From the NCBI RefSeq assembly GCF_009193155.1, contig NZ_VUKD01000001.1, forward strand, positions 434,001 to 498,000: a stretch of DNA of 64,000 bases, written 5' to 3'. This DNA is from Georgenia subflava (GTDB lineage: Bacteria > Actinomycetota > Actinomycetes > Actinomycetales > Actinomycetaceae). Below, in pieces: positions 50,160-57,304 of the stretch (position 1 is its first letter; each line of letters begins with the position of its first letter). The notes beneath the pieces were generated by a model. It had not been told where the DNA came from. It did not search any database and worked only from the letters and a program-made list of their open reading frames with translations. The position numbers were made by a program, and so were the translations under genes.

Positions 50160-50727
50160 GTTCTTCCTCCATCGCCTGCCGCACCCGTTTCAGTCCGGTG
50201 CGGATCCGGGTCTTGGCCGTCCCCAGGGGGATGCCCTCGTGCTCCCCGACCTCCTTCGCCGTCAGCCCGCCGACCACCGCCAGGACTACGGCCCGCGCCT
50301 GCTCCGCGGGGATCTGGAGCAGCCGTTCGGTCGCCTGCGCGCTCTCCAGGCCGCGCAGCGCGACCTCCTCAGGGTCCGGCGGCCGCATCGTCGCGTCGAG
50401 CAGCTGCTCGAGCGCGTCGGCTTCCGTCGGGGCGGAGCGCCGGGCCCGCACGGCATCGATGGCGGCGTTGCGCGTGATCGTCAGCAGCCAGGTGAGCACC
50501 GACGCGCGACGGACGTCGTAGCTCGCCGCCGCCCGCCACGCACGCACGAAGACCTCCTGGCTCACGTCCTCCGCCAGCGCCCGGTCCCGCGTGATCGACA
50601 CCGCCAGACCGAAGACCGCACCCTGGAAGCGGCGCACGAAGGCCTCGGCCGCGTTCGGGTCGTCCACCGCAAGGCCGTCGACCAGCGCCGCGTCGGCCGC
50701 CCGGTCGGTCCGCGGGAAGAGCTGCAC
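50152..50727 (-). CDS. ECF RNA polymerase sigma factor (SigK/SigL-like)
   Basis: Extracytoplasmic-function sigma factor. Region 2 is SITRDRALAEDVSQEVFVRA and WLLTITRNAAIDAVRAR. Region 4 is IPAEQARAVVLAVVGGLTAK with GIPLGTAKTRIRTGLKRVR. The start is uncertain. The GTG at 50727 gives 191 aa, a normal ECF length, and from it codons are nearly all G/C-ending. The open frame continues to an ATG at 50949 with a strong GGAGG site, but codons there are far less G/C-biased and the sequence resembles nothing known. It lies divergent from two COG4315 lipoproteins that may be its targets. Confidence 0.85.
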   Translation of the reverse strand: MQLFPRTDRAADAALVDGLAVDDPNAAEAFVRRFQGAVFGLAVSITRDRALAEDVSQEVFVRAWRAAASYDVRRASVLTWLLTITRNAAIDAVRARRSAPTEADALEQLLDATMRPPDPEEVALRGLESAQATERLLQIPAEQARAVVLAVVGGLTAKEVGEHEGIPLGTAKTRIRTGLKRVRQAMEEERG

Positions 50728-50957
50728 ATCATCAGGTACGGCCCCGGCCGCCGTCGGGATTGCGCCAGGTCCACCAGGGCCCGCCGGCACACGGTCGCCG
50801 CCGGCCTCGTCGGGAGCCGTGCGAGGGGTCGTCAGGTCGGCGGCCGCGGTCCTCCGACGTCCGCTCGCCCCGGACCGCCATCCCGGGGCGCCCCCCGGAC
50901 GTACCACCCTCGGCGGCTCCTCGGCCGGGGACCGCTTCGACCACCTCATCGACCCAA

Positions 50958-50967
50958 CCTCCGGAGG
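50958..50967. promoter_or_regulatory. Palindromic ribosome binding site
   Basis: CCTCCGGAGG reads the same on both strands. On the plus strand it serves the lipoprotein ATG at 50973. On the minus strand it stands 8 nt before an ATG (50949) that would extend the sigma factor. The gap 50728-50972 shows no recognised -35/-10 pair. Confidence 0.5.
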
Positions 50968-50972
50968 GAATC

Positions 50973-51542
50973 ATGAGTGCACGAGGCGGCCTGCGGGCCG
51001 CGACAGCGGTGCTGCTGCTGGGCGGGGTCCTCGCGGCGTGCGGGGACGACGGCGGCGACGACCCCGGCGGCGCCACCGACGCCACCACCGAGGCCGCCAC
51101 CAGCGAGGAGGCCACCGAGGACACGACCGGGGACATGACCGAGGAGGCCACCGACGAGGCAACCGGCGATGACGACGGTACCGCTGCCGGCGCCGCCACG
51201 CTGGAGCTCGCGGAGACGGACCTGGGGCAGATCCTCGTCGACGGCGAGGGCATGACCCTGTACCTGTTCACCAACGACTCCCCCGGCACCAGCGTCTGCG
51301 AGGGCGACTGCCTGGTCGCGTGGCCGCCGCTGGAGGGCGAGGTCGGGGCCGGCGAGGGGGTCGACCAGGCGCTGGTGGGGACCATCGAACGCTCCGACGG
51401 CTCCATCCAGGCCAGCTACAACGACTGGCCGCTGTACTACTGGCAGAACGACACCGCGCCCGGCGACACCACGGGCCAGGGCGTCAACGAGGTCTGGTAC
51501 GTGATCGGTGCCGACGGCGAGGCCATCATGACGATGCCCTGA
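50973..51542 (+). CDS. COG4315-type lipoprotein (secreted repeat family), first copy
   Basis: Lipoprotein of 189 aa. Signal peptide VLLLGGVLAAC ends in a lipobox. An acidic Thr/Glu/Asp-rich linker (about 25-70) leads to two copies of the Lipoprotein_15 motif. Visible elements are LGQILVDGEGMTLYLFTNDS, CEGDCLVAWPPL with a Cys pair, and NDWPLYYWQNDTAPGDTTGQ. Family members are extracytoplasmic and of unproven function. The GGAGG site is palindromic and shared with the divergent sigma region. A paralog follows at 93 bp. Confidence 0.9.
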   Translation: MSARGGLRAATAVLLLGGVLAACGDDGGDDPGGATDATTEAATSEEATEDTTGDMTEEATDEATGDDDGTAAGAATLELAETDLGQILVDGEGMTLYLFTNDSPGTSVCEGDCLVAWPPLEGEVGAGEGVDQALVGTIERSDGSIQASYNDWPLYYWQNDTAPGDTTGQGVNEVWYVIGADGEAIMTMP

Positions 51543-51634
51543 CGGCGACGGCTCGGCTCGGCCTCGCGAGACGGCGGCGGCTCGCCCGGCTGAGCGACGT
51601 CGCAGATCCCGGCACGAGCAACGCGGAGGGAACC

Positions 51635-52222
51635 ATGAAGGGACACCGAGGCCTGGACCCGCGCAGCGTCCTGCGGACCACAGGTGCACTGCTGCTGCTG
51701 GCGGGCGTGCTCGCGGCCTGCGGCGACACGGACGCCGACGCCCCGCCCGGCGGCGAGGTCGACGGCGGTACGGACACGGGAGGCCGCGGCTACGGTCTCG
51801 ACGGCCTCGGGAGCGACGCGACGGACGGCGCCGACACCGGCGACGACAGCGGTTCGGGCGCCGACAGTCCCGGCACGGGGCCGCTGGCCCTCGTCGAGAC
51901 GGACCTCGGGCAGATCCTGGCTGACGCGGGAGGCATGACCCTCTACATCTTCACCAACGACTCCGCCGGCACGAGCACCTGCGAGGACTCCTGCCTCGAC
52001 CTCTGGCCACCGGTTCCCGGAGACGTCACTGCCGGCCCGGGCCTCGAGGCCGATCTCCTCGGCACCCTGGAGCGGTCGGACGGGACCACGCAGGCCAGCT
52101 ACGCCGACCGTCCGCTGTACTACTTCGCCCAGGACGCCGAACCCGGCGACACCACCGGCCAGGGCTTCAACGACGTGTGGTTCGTGGTGGGCGCCGACGG
52201 CGAGCCCGTGGCGGCGAGATGA
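51635..52222 (+). CDS. COG4315-type lipoprotein, second copy
   Basis: Lipoprotein of 195 aa, paralogous to the preceding gene. Signal peptide LLLLAGVLAAC, a Gly/Asp/Ser/Thr-rich linker, then LGQILADAGGMTLYIFTNDS, CEDSCLDLWPPV and ADRPLYYFAQDAEPGDTTGQ. The linkers differ while the domain is well kept, pointing to an older tandem duplication. A GCGGAGGGAACC site precedes the ATG. It is probably in one transcript with the first copy and, by position, possibly under the adjacent ECF sigma factor. Confidence 0.9.
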   Translation: MKGHRGLDPRSVLRTTGALLLLAGVLAACGDTDADAPPGGEVDGGTDTGGRGYGLDGLGSDATDGADTGDDSGSGADSPGTGPLALVETDLGQILADAGGMTLYIFTNDSAGTSTCEDSCLDLWPPVPGDVTAGPGLEADLLGTLERSDGTTQASYADRPLYYFAQDAEPGDTTGQGFNDVWFVVGADGEPVAAR

Positions 52223-52267
52223 GAGCTCCGCCGCGACGACAGCCCCCGTCGTCGCGGCGGCTTCGCG

Positions 52268-52273
52268 TAGGCT
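52268..52273 (+). promoter_or_regulatory. -10 box of the leaderless GH15-like gene
   Basis: TAGGCT is followed by 6 nt and the GTG at 52280. Confidence 0.5.
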
Positions 52274-52279
52274 CCTTCG

Positions 52280-53752
52280 GTGAGTACCGCCGTCGTGAGC
52301 ACCCGTACCGACGCGCTGGCCGTCCCTGACGGCATAGACGCAGCGGACGGGCGGCCCGCACGCCGACGGCCGTGGCAGCGCTGGGTCGCCGCGGCGCTGG
52401 CGGTGGCGCTGTACGTCGCGGCAGCGGCCTGGTCCGTCCATCTGAAGGCGACGGAGTCCACCGAGGCGTTCATCGACCTGTATCTCGACGGGGTGCACCT
52501 GCAGGCCGACGGGTCCGTCTCGGACGTCCCGGCCCGCGAGCAGGCCGAGTACCTGCCGGGCAGCCGGGTGCTGGCGGCCGACGCCGACGACCCGCGCGCC
52601 GTCGAGCTCGCCGAGGCCCAGCGCGCCTGGCTCGCCGCGGGCGAGGTGCCCGGGGCCGGCACGGCCTACGAGGACCTCGTCACGGGCGCGCTGCTGGACA
52701 TCCACACCCTGACCGGTGCGACGTTCGAGGAGGACGGGCGCACCACCACGGCCGTCGAGGGCGCGGCCGTGGCCGGCTGGACCGACCGCTGGCGCTACGT
52801 GTGGCCCCGCGACGCCTCCTTCGTGGCGGCCGCGCTGGCGCGCACCGGGCACCTCGAGGACGCGGTGGACGTGCTCGGCTTCGTGGCGGACGCCCGCAGC
52901 GAGGCCGGCGGGTTCCAGGCGCGGTACCTCCCCGACGGTTCGGGGCCGCCGGACGGGCGCGGCATCCAGCTCGACGGCAACGGCTGGACGCTCTGGTCCG
53001 CCGCCACGGTCCTCGCCGAGACCGCGGACGCCGACGAACGTGCCGAGGTGTTCGCCGAGCTCCGTCCCCTCGTCGACGCCTCCACCGAGCACATCCTCGA
53101 GCTCACCTCGGACGCGCCGCACCTGCCGCCGCCGTCGGCCGACTACTGGGAGGTGCGCGAGGACGAGCTGACCCTGGGCACCGTCGCGCCGCTGCTGGCC
53201 GGCCTCGAGCACGCGACCACCATCTACCGCGACGCCGGCCTCACCGCCGAGGCCGACGCCGCCGCCGAGCGGGCCGCGCAGGTGCACGCGGCCGTCGAGG
53301 AGACCTTCGGCCCGGAGGGCTACACCCGCTACGCCGGGGACGGTGGCCCGATGACCTCGCTCTTCGGCTCCGACGGGCGCGACGCCGCCACCGCGATGCT
53401 GCTGCCGCCGTTCGTCGGCGAGCCGCCGAGCGGCGCAGAGGACGCCTGGCTGAGCTCCGCCGCGGAGATGGCCCGGCCCGCCGGCGGGCTCGCCCCCGGC
53501 GCGGGGTGGAAGCGCGACGGGATCAGCTGGACCCCGGAGACCACCCTCTACGCCCTCACCGCGGCCGCGAACGGGCACCCCGAGCTGGCGGCCGACTGGC
53601 TCGACTGGATCAGCGAGCACCGCACGGCGTCCGGGGCGATCCCGGAGAAGGTGCTGGCCAACGGGGCACCGGCCGCGGTCGCTCCGCTGACCTGGTCGAG
53701 CGCGAACGTCCTCCTCGCGGTCGCGGCCCTGGAGGAGGCCGGAGAGCTGTGA
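52280..53752 (+). CDS. GH15-like (alpha/alpha)6 glycoside hydrolase, membrane-anchored
   Basis: Protein of 490 aa. A cytoplasmic tail with RPARRRPWQRW and one helix (VAAALAVALYVAAAAWSV) anchor it in the membrane with the enzyme domain outside. The domain has WPRD in WRYVWPRDASFVAAALARTG, GRGIQLDGNGWTLWSA and the candidate general acid in PPSADYWEVREDELTLG, all in the pattern of GH15 glucoamylase-like enzymes. ISWTPETTLYALTAAANGHP follows. It lacks the beta-sandwich domain seen in many GH15 members. Its stop overlaps the start of an SGNH hydrolase gene (GTGA). The substrate is unknown; a cell-wall or storage glycan is possible. Confidence 0.83.
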   Translation: MSTAVVSTRTDALAVPDGIDAADGRPARRRPWQRWVAAALAVALYVAAAAWSVHLKATESTEAFIDLYLDGVHLQADGSVSDVPAREQAEYLPGSRVLAADADDPRAVELAEAQRAWLAAGEVPGAGTAYEDLVTGALLDIHTLTGATFEEDGRTTTAVEGAAVAGWTDRWRYVWPRDASFVAAALARTGHLEDAVDVLGFVADARSEAGGFQARYLPDGSGPPDGRGIQLDGNGWTLWSAATVLAETADADERAEVFAELRPLVDASTEHILELTSDAPHLPPPSADYWEVREDELTLGTVAPLLAGLEHATTIYRDAGLTAEADAAAERAAQVHAAVEETFGPEGYTRYAGDGGPMTSLFGSDGRDAATAMLLPPFVGEPPSGAEDAWLSSAAEMARPAGGLAPGAGWKRDGISWTPETTLYALTAAANGHPELAADWLDWISEHRTASGAIPEKVLANGAPAAVAPLTWSSANVLLAVAALEEAGEL

Positions 53753-54570
53753 GCACCGACGCCGCGCCAAGGACCGACGACGCGTCCCGGTGGGCGCGGT
53801 ACGTGGCGCTGGGCGACTCCATGACCGAGGGGCTCTGGGACGTCGACCCCGCCACCCCCGGTCTCCCGCGCGGCTGGGCGGACCTGCTCGCCGAGCGGCT
53901 CGCCCGACGGCGCGAGCAGCCCCTGGAGTACGCCAACCTCGCGGTGCGCGGCCGGCTCCTCGGGGAGATCGTCGCCGAGCAGGTGCCTGCTGCCCTGGAG
54001 CTGGCGCCCGATCTGGTGTCCCTGATCGGCGGGGGGAACGACCTGCTGCGCCCCGGCTCCGACCCCGACGCGCTGGCCGGCCGGCTCGAGGGCGCCGTGC
54101 GGCGGCTGCGGGCAACGGGGACGGACGTGCTGCTCGCCACCGGGATGGACACCCGCGGGTCGGGCGTGCTGCGGGCCACCCGGTCCCGCACCGCCGTCTA
54201 CAACAGCCACGTCTGGTCGATCGCCCGGCGCCACGACGCGTACGTGCTCGACGTCTGGGGCATGCGATCGCTGCACGACTGGCGCATGTGGGCCGCGGAC
54301 CGCATCCACCTGACCACGGCCGGCCACGAGCGGGTCACGCAGGCCGCGCTGGTCGCGCTCGGCCTGGGCGCCGACGACCCCGCCTGGGACGACCCGCTGG
54401 AGCCGCTGCCGCCGGTCGCGCGTGCCGAGCGTCTTCGTGGCGACCTGACATGGGTGCGCACCCACGCGGGGCCGTGGGTCGGGCGCCGGCTGCGCCGTCG
54501 GTCCTCGGGGGACGCACGCCGGCCCAAGCACGCCGTCCCCGTCGTGATCGAGCGCACGCAGCGAGGGTGA
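53749..54570 (+). CDS. SGNH/GDSL-type hydrolase
   Basis: Serine esterase/lipase-fold enzyme of 273 aa. Block I is YVALGDSMTEGLWDVDP (nucleophile Ser), block III GGGNDLLRPG, block V DRIHLTTAGHERV (Asp-His). There is no signal peptide, so it should act in the cytoplasm. The GTG overlaps the stop of the GH15-like gene by 4 bp. The last codons lie in the first copy of a 59-bp tandem duplication. The substrate is not predictable. Confidence 0.88.
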   Translation: MSTDAAPRTDDASRWARYVALGDSMTEGLWDVDPATPGLPRGWADLLAERLARRREQPLEYANLAVRGRLLGEIVAEQVPAALELAPDLVSLIGGGNDLLRPGSDPDALAGRLEGAVRRLRATGTDVLLATGMDTRGSGVLRATRSRTAVYNSHVWSIARRHDAYVLDVWGMRSLHDWRMWAADRIHLTTAGHERVTQAALVALGLGADDPAWDDPLEPLPPVARAERLRGDLTWVRTHAGPWVGRRLRRRSSGDARRPKHAVPVVIERTQRG

Positions 54571-54673
54571 GGGCTGGTCACCGAGCCGCTACAGCACGAC
54601 GACGGAGACGGCGCACGCGGCGAGGGTGAGCGCTGGTCGCGGAGTCGCTACAGCACGACGACGGAGACGGCGC
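54561..54673. repeat. 59-bp tandem duplication across convergent gene 3' ends
   Basis: GCGAGGGTGAGGGCTGGTC begins at 54561 and GCGAGGGTGAGCGCTGGTC at 54620. Both are followed by GCTACAGCACGACGACGGAG. Copy 2 includes the last codons and stop of the CheX-like gene (minus strand). Copy 1 includes the stop of the SGNH gene and a second, now untranslated, version of the CheX-like C-terminus. Confidence 0.85.
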
Positions 54674-55133
54674 CCTCGCCGTAGCCCCGGATGTCGAACG
54701 CGACGTCCGTCCGGCGGCCGTAGCCGCGCAGCCAGCCCGCCACGTCGGCCGGCAGGAGCCCGGCCGGGCCGTGCACGCGGTACAGGCGCACGTGCGGGGC
54801 GTCGTCGGTGTTGAGCAGCGAGGAGATGACGTTGAGCACCTCCGAGACGTTCTCCGCGAGCGCGTCGTCGAGATGCTGGGCCTCGACGGCCCGGTCGGCC
54901 ACGCGCGGGGGCAGCAGCGCGAGCGCGGCGCCCGCCCGTGCGGCCAGCGGCAGGTCCAGCGCGACGAGCGCTGCGGTGCGCAGGCCCTCCCGGACGTAGA
55001 CGCCCACCACGACCCCGCCCGGCGTGGCCGCGGTGACCGGGTCGGGCGGCTCCGCCACGGTGATGTCGCGCCCGAGCATCCCGACGAGCAGGTCGCGCAG
55101 TCCCTTGGTGCTCGGCAGCGGTGTCTCTCTCAC
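54648..55133 (-). CDS. CheX/CheC-like protein, divergent
   Basis: Protein of 161 aa at the end of the chemotaxis operon. The helix LAENVSEVLNVISSLLN resembles the ExxN signature of CheC/CheX/FliY phosphatases, and the beta-rich surroundings fit that fold, but similarity is weak. If active it would dephosphorylate CheY-P. Its GTG overlaps the CheY stop by 4 bp (GTGA). The C-terminal codons are part of a 59-bp duplicated segment. It could instead be an unrelated conserved hypothetical. Confidence 0.65.
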   Translation of the reverse strand: MRETPLPSTKGLRDLLVGMLGRDITVAEPPDPVTAATPGGVVVGVYVREGLRTAALVALDLPLAARAGAALALLPPRVADRAVEAQHLDDALAENVSEVLNVISSLLNTDDAPHVRLYRVHGPAGLLPADVAGWLRGYGRRTDVAFDIRGYGEGAVSVVVL

Positions 55134-55489
55134 AGGTGCGGCTCGAGGCTCTCGCGGAACGTCTCGGGCGTGAACGGCTTGGCGATGAGGAACTGGGCAC
55201 CGGCCTCCTCGGCGAGCGCACGCATCTGGTTCGACCCCTCCGACGTCACGAACCCGACCGGGACGGTCGAGCCGCTCGCCCGGAGCGCCCGCACGAGGTC
55301 GAGCCCGGACATCTCCGGCATGTTCCAGTCGGTCAGCACGAGGTCCGGTGCCTCCTGGTGCGCGAGCGCGAGCGCCTCGGCGCCGTCACCGGCCTCGATC
55401 ACCTGCCACCCGTCGTAGCCGGCCTGACGGAGGGTGCGCGCGACGATCCGGCGCATCACCCGGCTGTCGTCGGCCACCAGCACCTTCAT
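55130..55489 (-). CDS. cheY: CheY-type response regulator
   Basis: Single-domain receiver of 119 aa: VLVADDSRVMRRIVART, phospho-acceptor Asp in LVLTDWNMPEMSGLDLVRAL, Thr in VGFVTSEGS and Lys in LIAKPFTPETF. The DWNMP sequence is typical of chemotaxis CheY, which binds the flagellar switch. An AAGGTG site precedes the ATG at 55489. It lies between the two CheX-type genes, one of several couplings in the chemotaxis operon. Confidence 0.93.
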   Translation of the reverse strand: MKVLVADDSRVMRRIVARTLRQAGYDGWQVIEAGDGAEALALAHQEAPDLVLTDWNMPEMSGLDLVRALRASGSTVPVGFVTSEGSNQMRALAEEAGAQFLIAKPFTPETFRESLEPHL

Positions 55490-55509
55490 GTTCACCTTCT
55501 CCTGTCGTC

Positions 55510-56097
55510 TCAGCCAGGCTGCAGCACCGCGACGGTGATCCCCGCACCGTGCCACAGCAGGTCGGCCTCCGGCCCAGCGCTGCCGTCCGGTCGGGCCCTC
55601 GACACCTGCGGCAGCCCGAGGCCGCCGCCGGTGGGGCGCGCGGCCGCGACACTACCCGCAAGCATGTTCACGATCTCACCGAGCGCGTCGGCGATCTCGT
55701 CCGGCTCCAGCTCCTCCTCCGGGCCGGCACCGCACATCGCCCTGGTCAGGCGGGCGGCGGTGGTCGGCTCGGTGATGAGCACCGTACGAGCAGCGTACGT
55801 GCCCGAGGTGTCGACCCACGCATGCAGCGGGTCGGCGAAGGAGTGCGCCTCCCCCGTCTCGACGGCCAGATGGCCGGGTTCGCCGTCGATCATCGTGGCG
55901 AAGATCTCGCGCAGGGCCGCCACGACCTCCCCGGCAGCCGGCAGTGCCGTGCCCGCCGGCGCGATCACGCCCGTAGCGATGTCCGGGCCGGCGACGCGTC
56001 CCGCCACCATGTCCCCGACGTCGGGCGCGACCCGTCCCGCCACCATGTCCGCACCGACGGGCGCGACCCGTCCCGCCACCATGTCCGCGCCGGTCAT
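55510..56097 (-). CDS. cheX: CheX-type CheY-P phosphatase with N-terminal repeats
   Basis: Protein of 195 aa. The core (about 50-195) has EVVAALREIFATMIDGEPGH and the signature helix EIADALGEIVNMLAGSVAA with the E-x2-N motif of CheX/CheC. The first 36 residues are three near-identical 12-residue repeats built on DMVAGRVAP, followed by a decayed fourth. The ATG at 56097 overlaps the preceding cheY stop (ATGA), supporting this start; ATG codons in the repeats could also serve. It should shorten the life of CheY-P. Confidence 0.87.
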   Translation of the reverse strand: MTGADMVAGRVAPVGADMVAGRVAPDVGDMVAGRVAGPDIATGVIAPAGTALPAAGEVVAALREIFATMIDGEPGHLAVETGEAHSFADPLHAWVDTSGTYAARTVLITEPTTAARLTRAMCGAGPEEELEPDEIADALGEIVNMLAGSVAAARPTGGGLGLPQVSRARPDGSAGPEADLLWHGAGITVAVLQPG

Positions 56098-56492
56098 CGC
56101 CCGACACCCCGCCCGACCAGGCCGAGGAGCTCGAGCTTGGCGCGCAGCTCGTCAGCGGTGAAGGGTTTCGTCAGGTACTCGTGCGCGCCCGCCGCGAGCG
56201 CGCGCACCACCTGGATGTGCTCCCGCTCCGACGTGATCATCAGCATCGTGAGGTCCCGCCAGTCGCGCCGGGCGCGGATCTCGCCGACGAGCGACAGCCC
56301 GTCCATCACGGGCATGTGCCAGTCGATGCAGACGAGGTGGACGCCGTCGGGTCCGCTCGTCCCGTGGGCGGTGAGGAGCGCGAGCGCGTCCTGGCCGTCG
56401 GTCGCCGTCAGCGTCTCGAGCCCGAGGTCGCCGAGGTAGGCGGAGATGATCCGCCGCATCGTGCGGGAGTCGTCCACCACGAGCGCCCTCAT
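56094..56492 (-). CDS. cheY: CheY-type response regulator
   Basis: Second single-domain receiver of the operon, 132 aa: ALVVDDSRTMRRIISAYLGD, Asp in CIDWHMPVMDGLSLV, Thr/Ser in LMITSERE and Lys in YLTKPFTADEL. It is clearly diverged from the other CheY (DWHMP against DWNMP). Its ATG overlaps the cheR stop and its stop overlaps the cheX start. One of the two may drive the motor and the other act as a phosphate sink; the sequence does not say which. Confidence 0.93.
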   Translation of the reverse strand: MRALVVDDSRTMRRIISAYLGDLGLETLTATDGQDALALLTAHGTSGPDGVHLVCIDWHMPVMDGLSLVGEIRARRDWRDLTMLMITSEREHIQVVRALAAGAHEYLTKPFTADELRAKLELLGLVGRGVGR

Positions 56493-57304
56493 GCCGCACT
56501 CTCCGCGAGCCGGTACGCGCTGACGCCGGGAAGGGTGAGCCGACGCCAGGAGTCGTCGACGCCCACCGGAGTCTCGCCGGCACCGAGCACGACGAGACCG
56601 CCGGGCACCAGGTGTCGCCGCACGCGGCCGAGCACCGCGGCCCGCGCCGCCAGGTCGAGGTGCATGAGGACGTGTCGCAGGAACACGATGTCGAACGTGC
56701 CGCCGGGGCCGCCGGGGTCGAGCAGGTTGTGCCGCCGGAACGTGACGCGCGAGCGGACGGCGGCGCTGACCTGCCACCGCTCCCCCGCCGGCCGGAAGTG
56801 CCGTTCCAGCACCCCGTCCGGCAGGCCGCGGGCGAGCTCGTGCTCCGTGTACCGCCCCGTGCAGGCCTGCCGGAGCACCGCCGCCGACAGGTCCGTGGCC
56901 AGGACGGAGAAGTCGGGCACGTCGTTGTCGAGCAGCACCATCGCGAGCGAGTACGGCTCCTGCCCGGTCGAGCAGCCGGCCGACCAGAGCCGGGGGCCGC
57001 CGGTCCGGGCGGGCAACGCGCCGAGCAGCAGGTCCAGCGCGGCGAACGGGCTGCCGTCGCGGAACCAGCTCGTCTCGGTCGTCATGAGGGCCTCGACCAC
57101 GCGCTCGGCCTCGTTCCGGTCGGCACCGGCGCGCAGCCGGCCGACGTACCTGTCGACGGCGTCGGCCCCGGTGTGCCCGCGGGCGTGGGCGAGCCGCGCG
57201 AGCCGCGACTCGACCAGGTACCGCTTGCCCCGGTGCAGGTCGACGGCACAGGTACGCCGCAGCAGCGACGTGACGTAGCTGAACGACGAGGACGACATGC
57301 TCAT
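56489..57304 (-). CDS. cheR: Chemotaxis methyltransferase CheR
   Basis: SAM-dependent glutamate methyltransferase for chemoreceptors, 271 aa. The N-terminal helical domain has LHRGKRYLVESRLARLA. TTETSWFRDGSPF is the family motif, and the SAM site is LWSAGCSTGQEPYSLAM. LRHVLMHLDLAARAAVLGRV closes the domain. The ATG at 57304 overlaps the cheB stop (ATGA); a second in-frame ATG lies two codons later. Confidence 0.95.
   Translation of the reverse strand: MSMSSSSFSYVTSLLRRTCAVDLHRGKRYLVESRLARLAHARGHTGADAVDRYVGRLRAGADRNEAERVVEALMTTETSWFRDGSPFAALDLLLGALPARTGGPRLWSAGCSTGQEPYSLAMVLLDNDVPDFSVLATDLSAAVLRQACTGRYTEHELARGLPDGVLERHFRPAGERWQVSAAVRSRVTFRRHNLLDPGGPGGTFDIVFLRHVLMHLDLAARAAVLGRVRRHLVPGGLVVLGAGETPVGVDDSWRRLTLPGVSAYRLAESAA

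Noticed and set aside
50728..50949. First 74 codons of a longer ECF sigma factor
   Set aside because: Third-position GC falls well below that of the certain coding part, and the residues are Pro/Arg/Gly-rich without similarity to sigma factors. Kept as an alternative start only.
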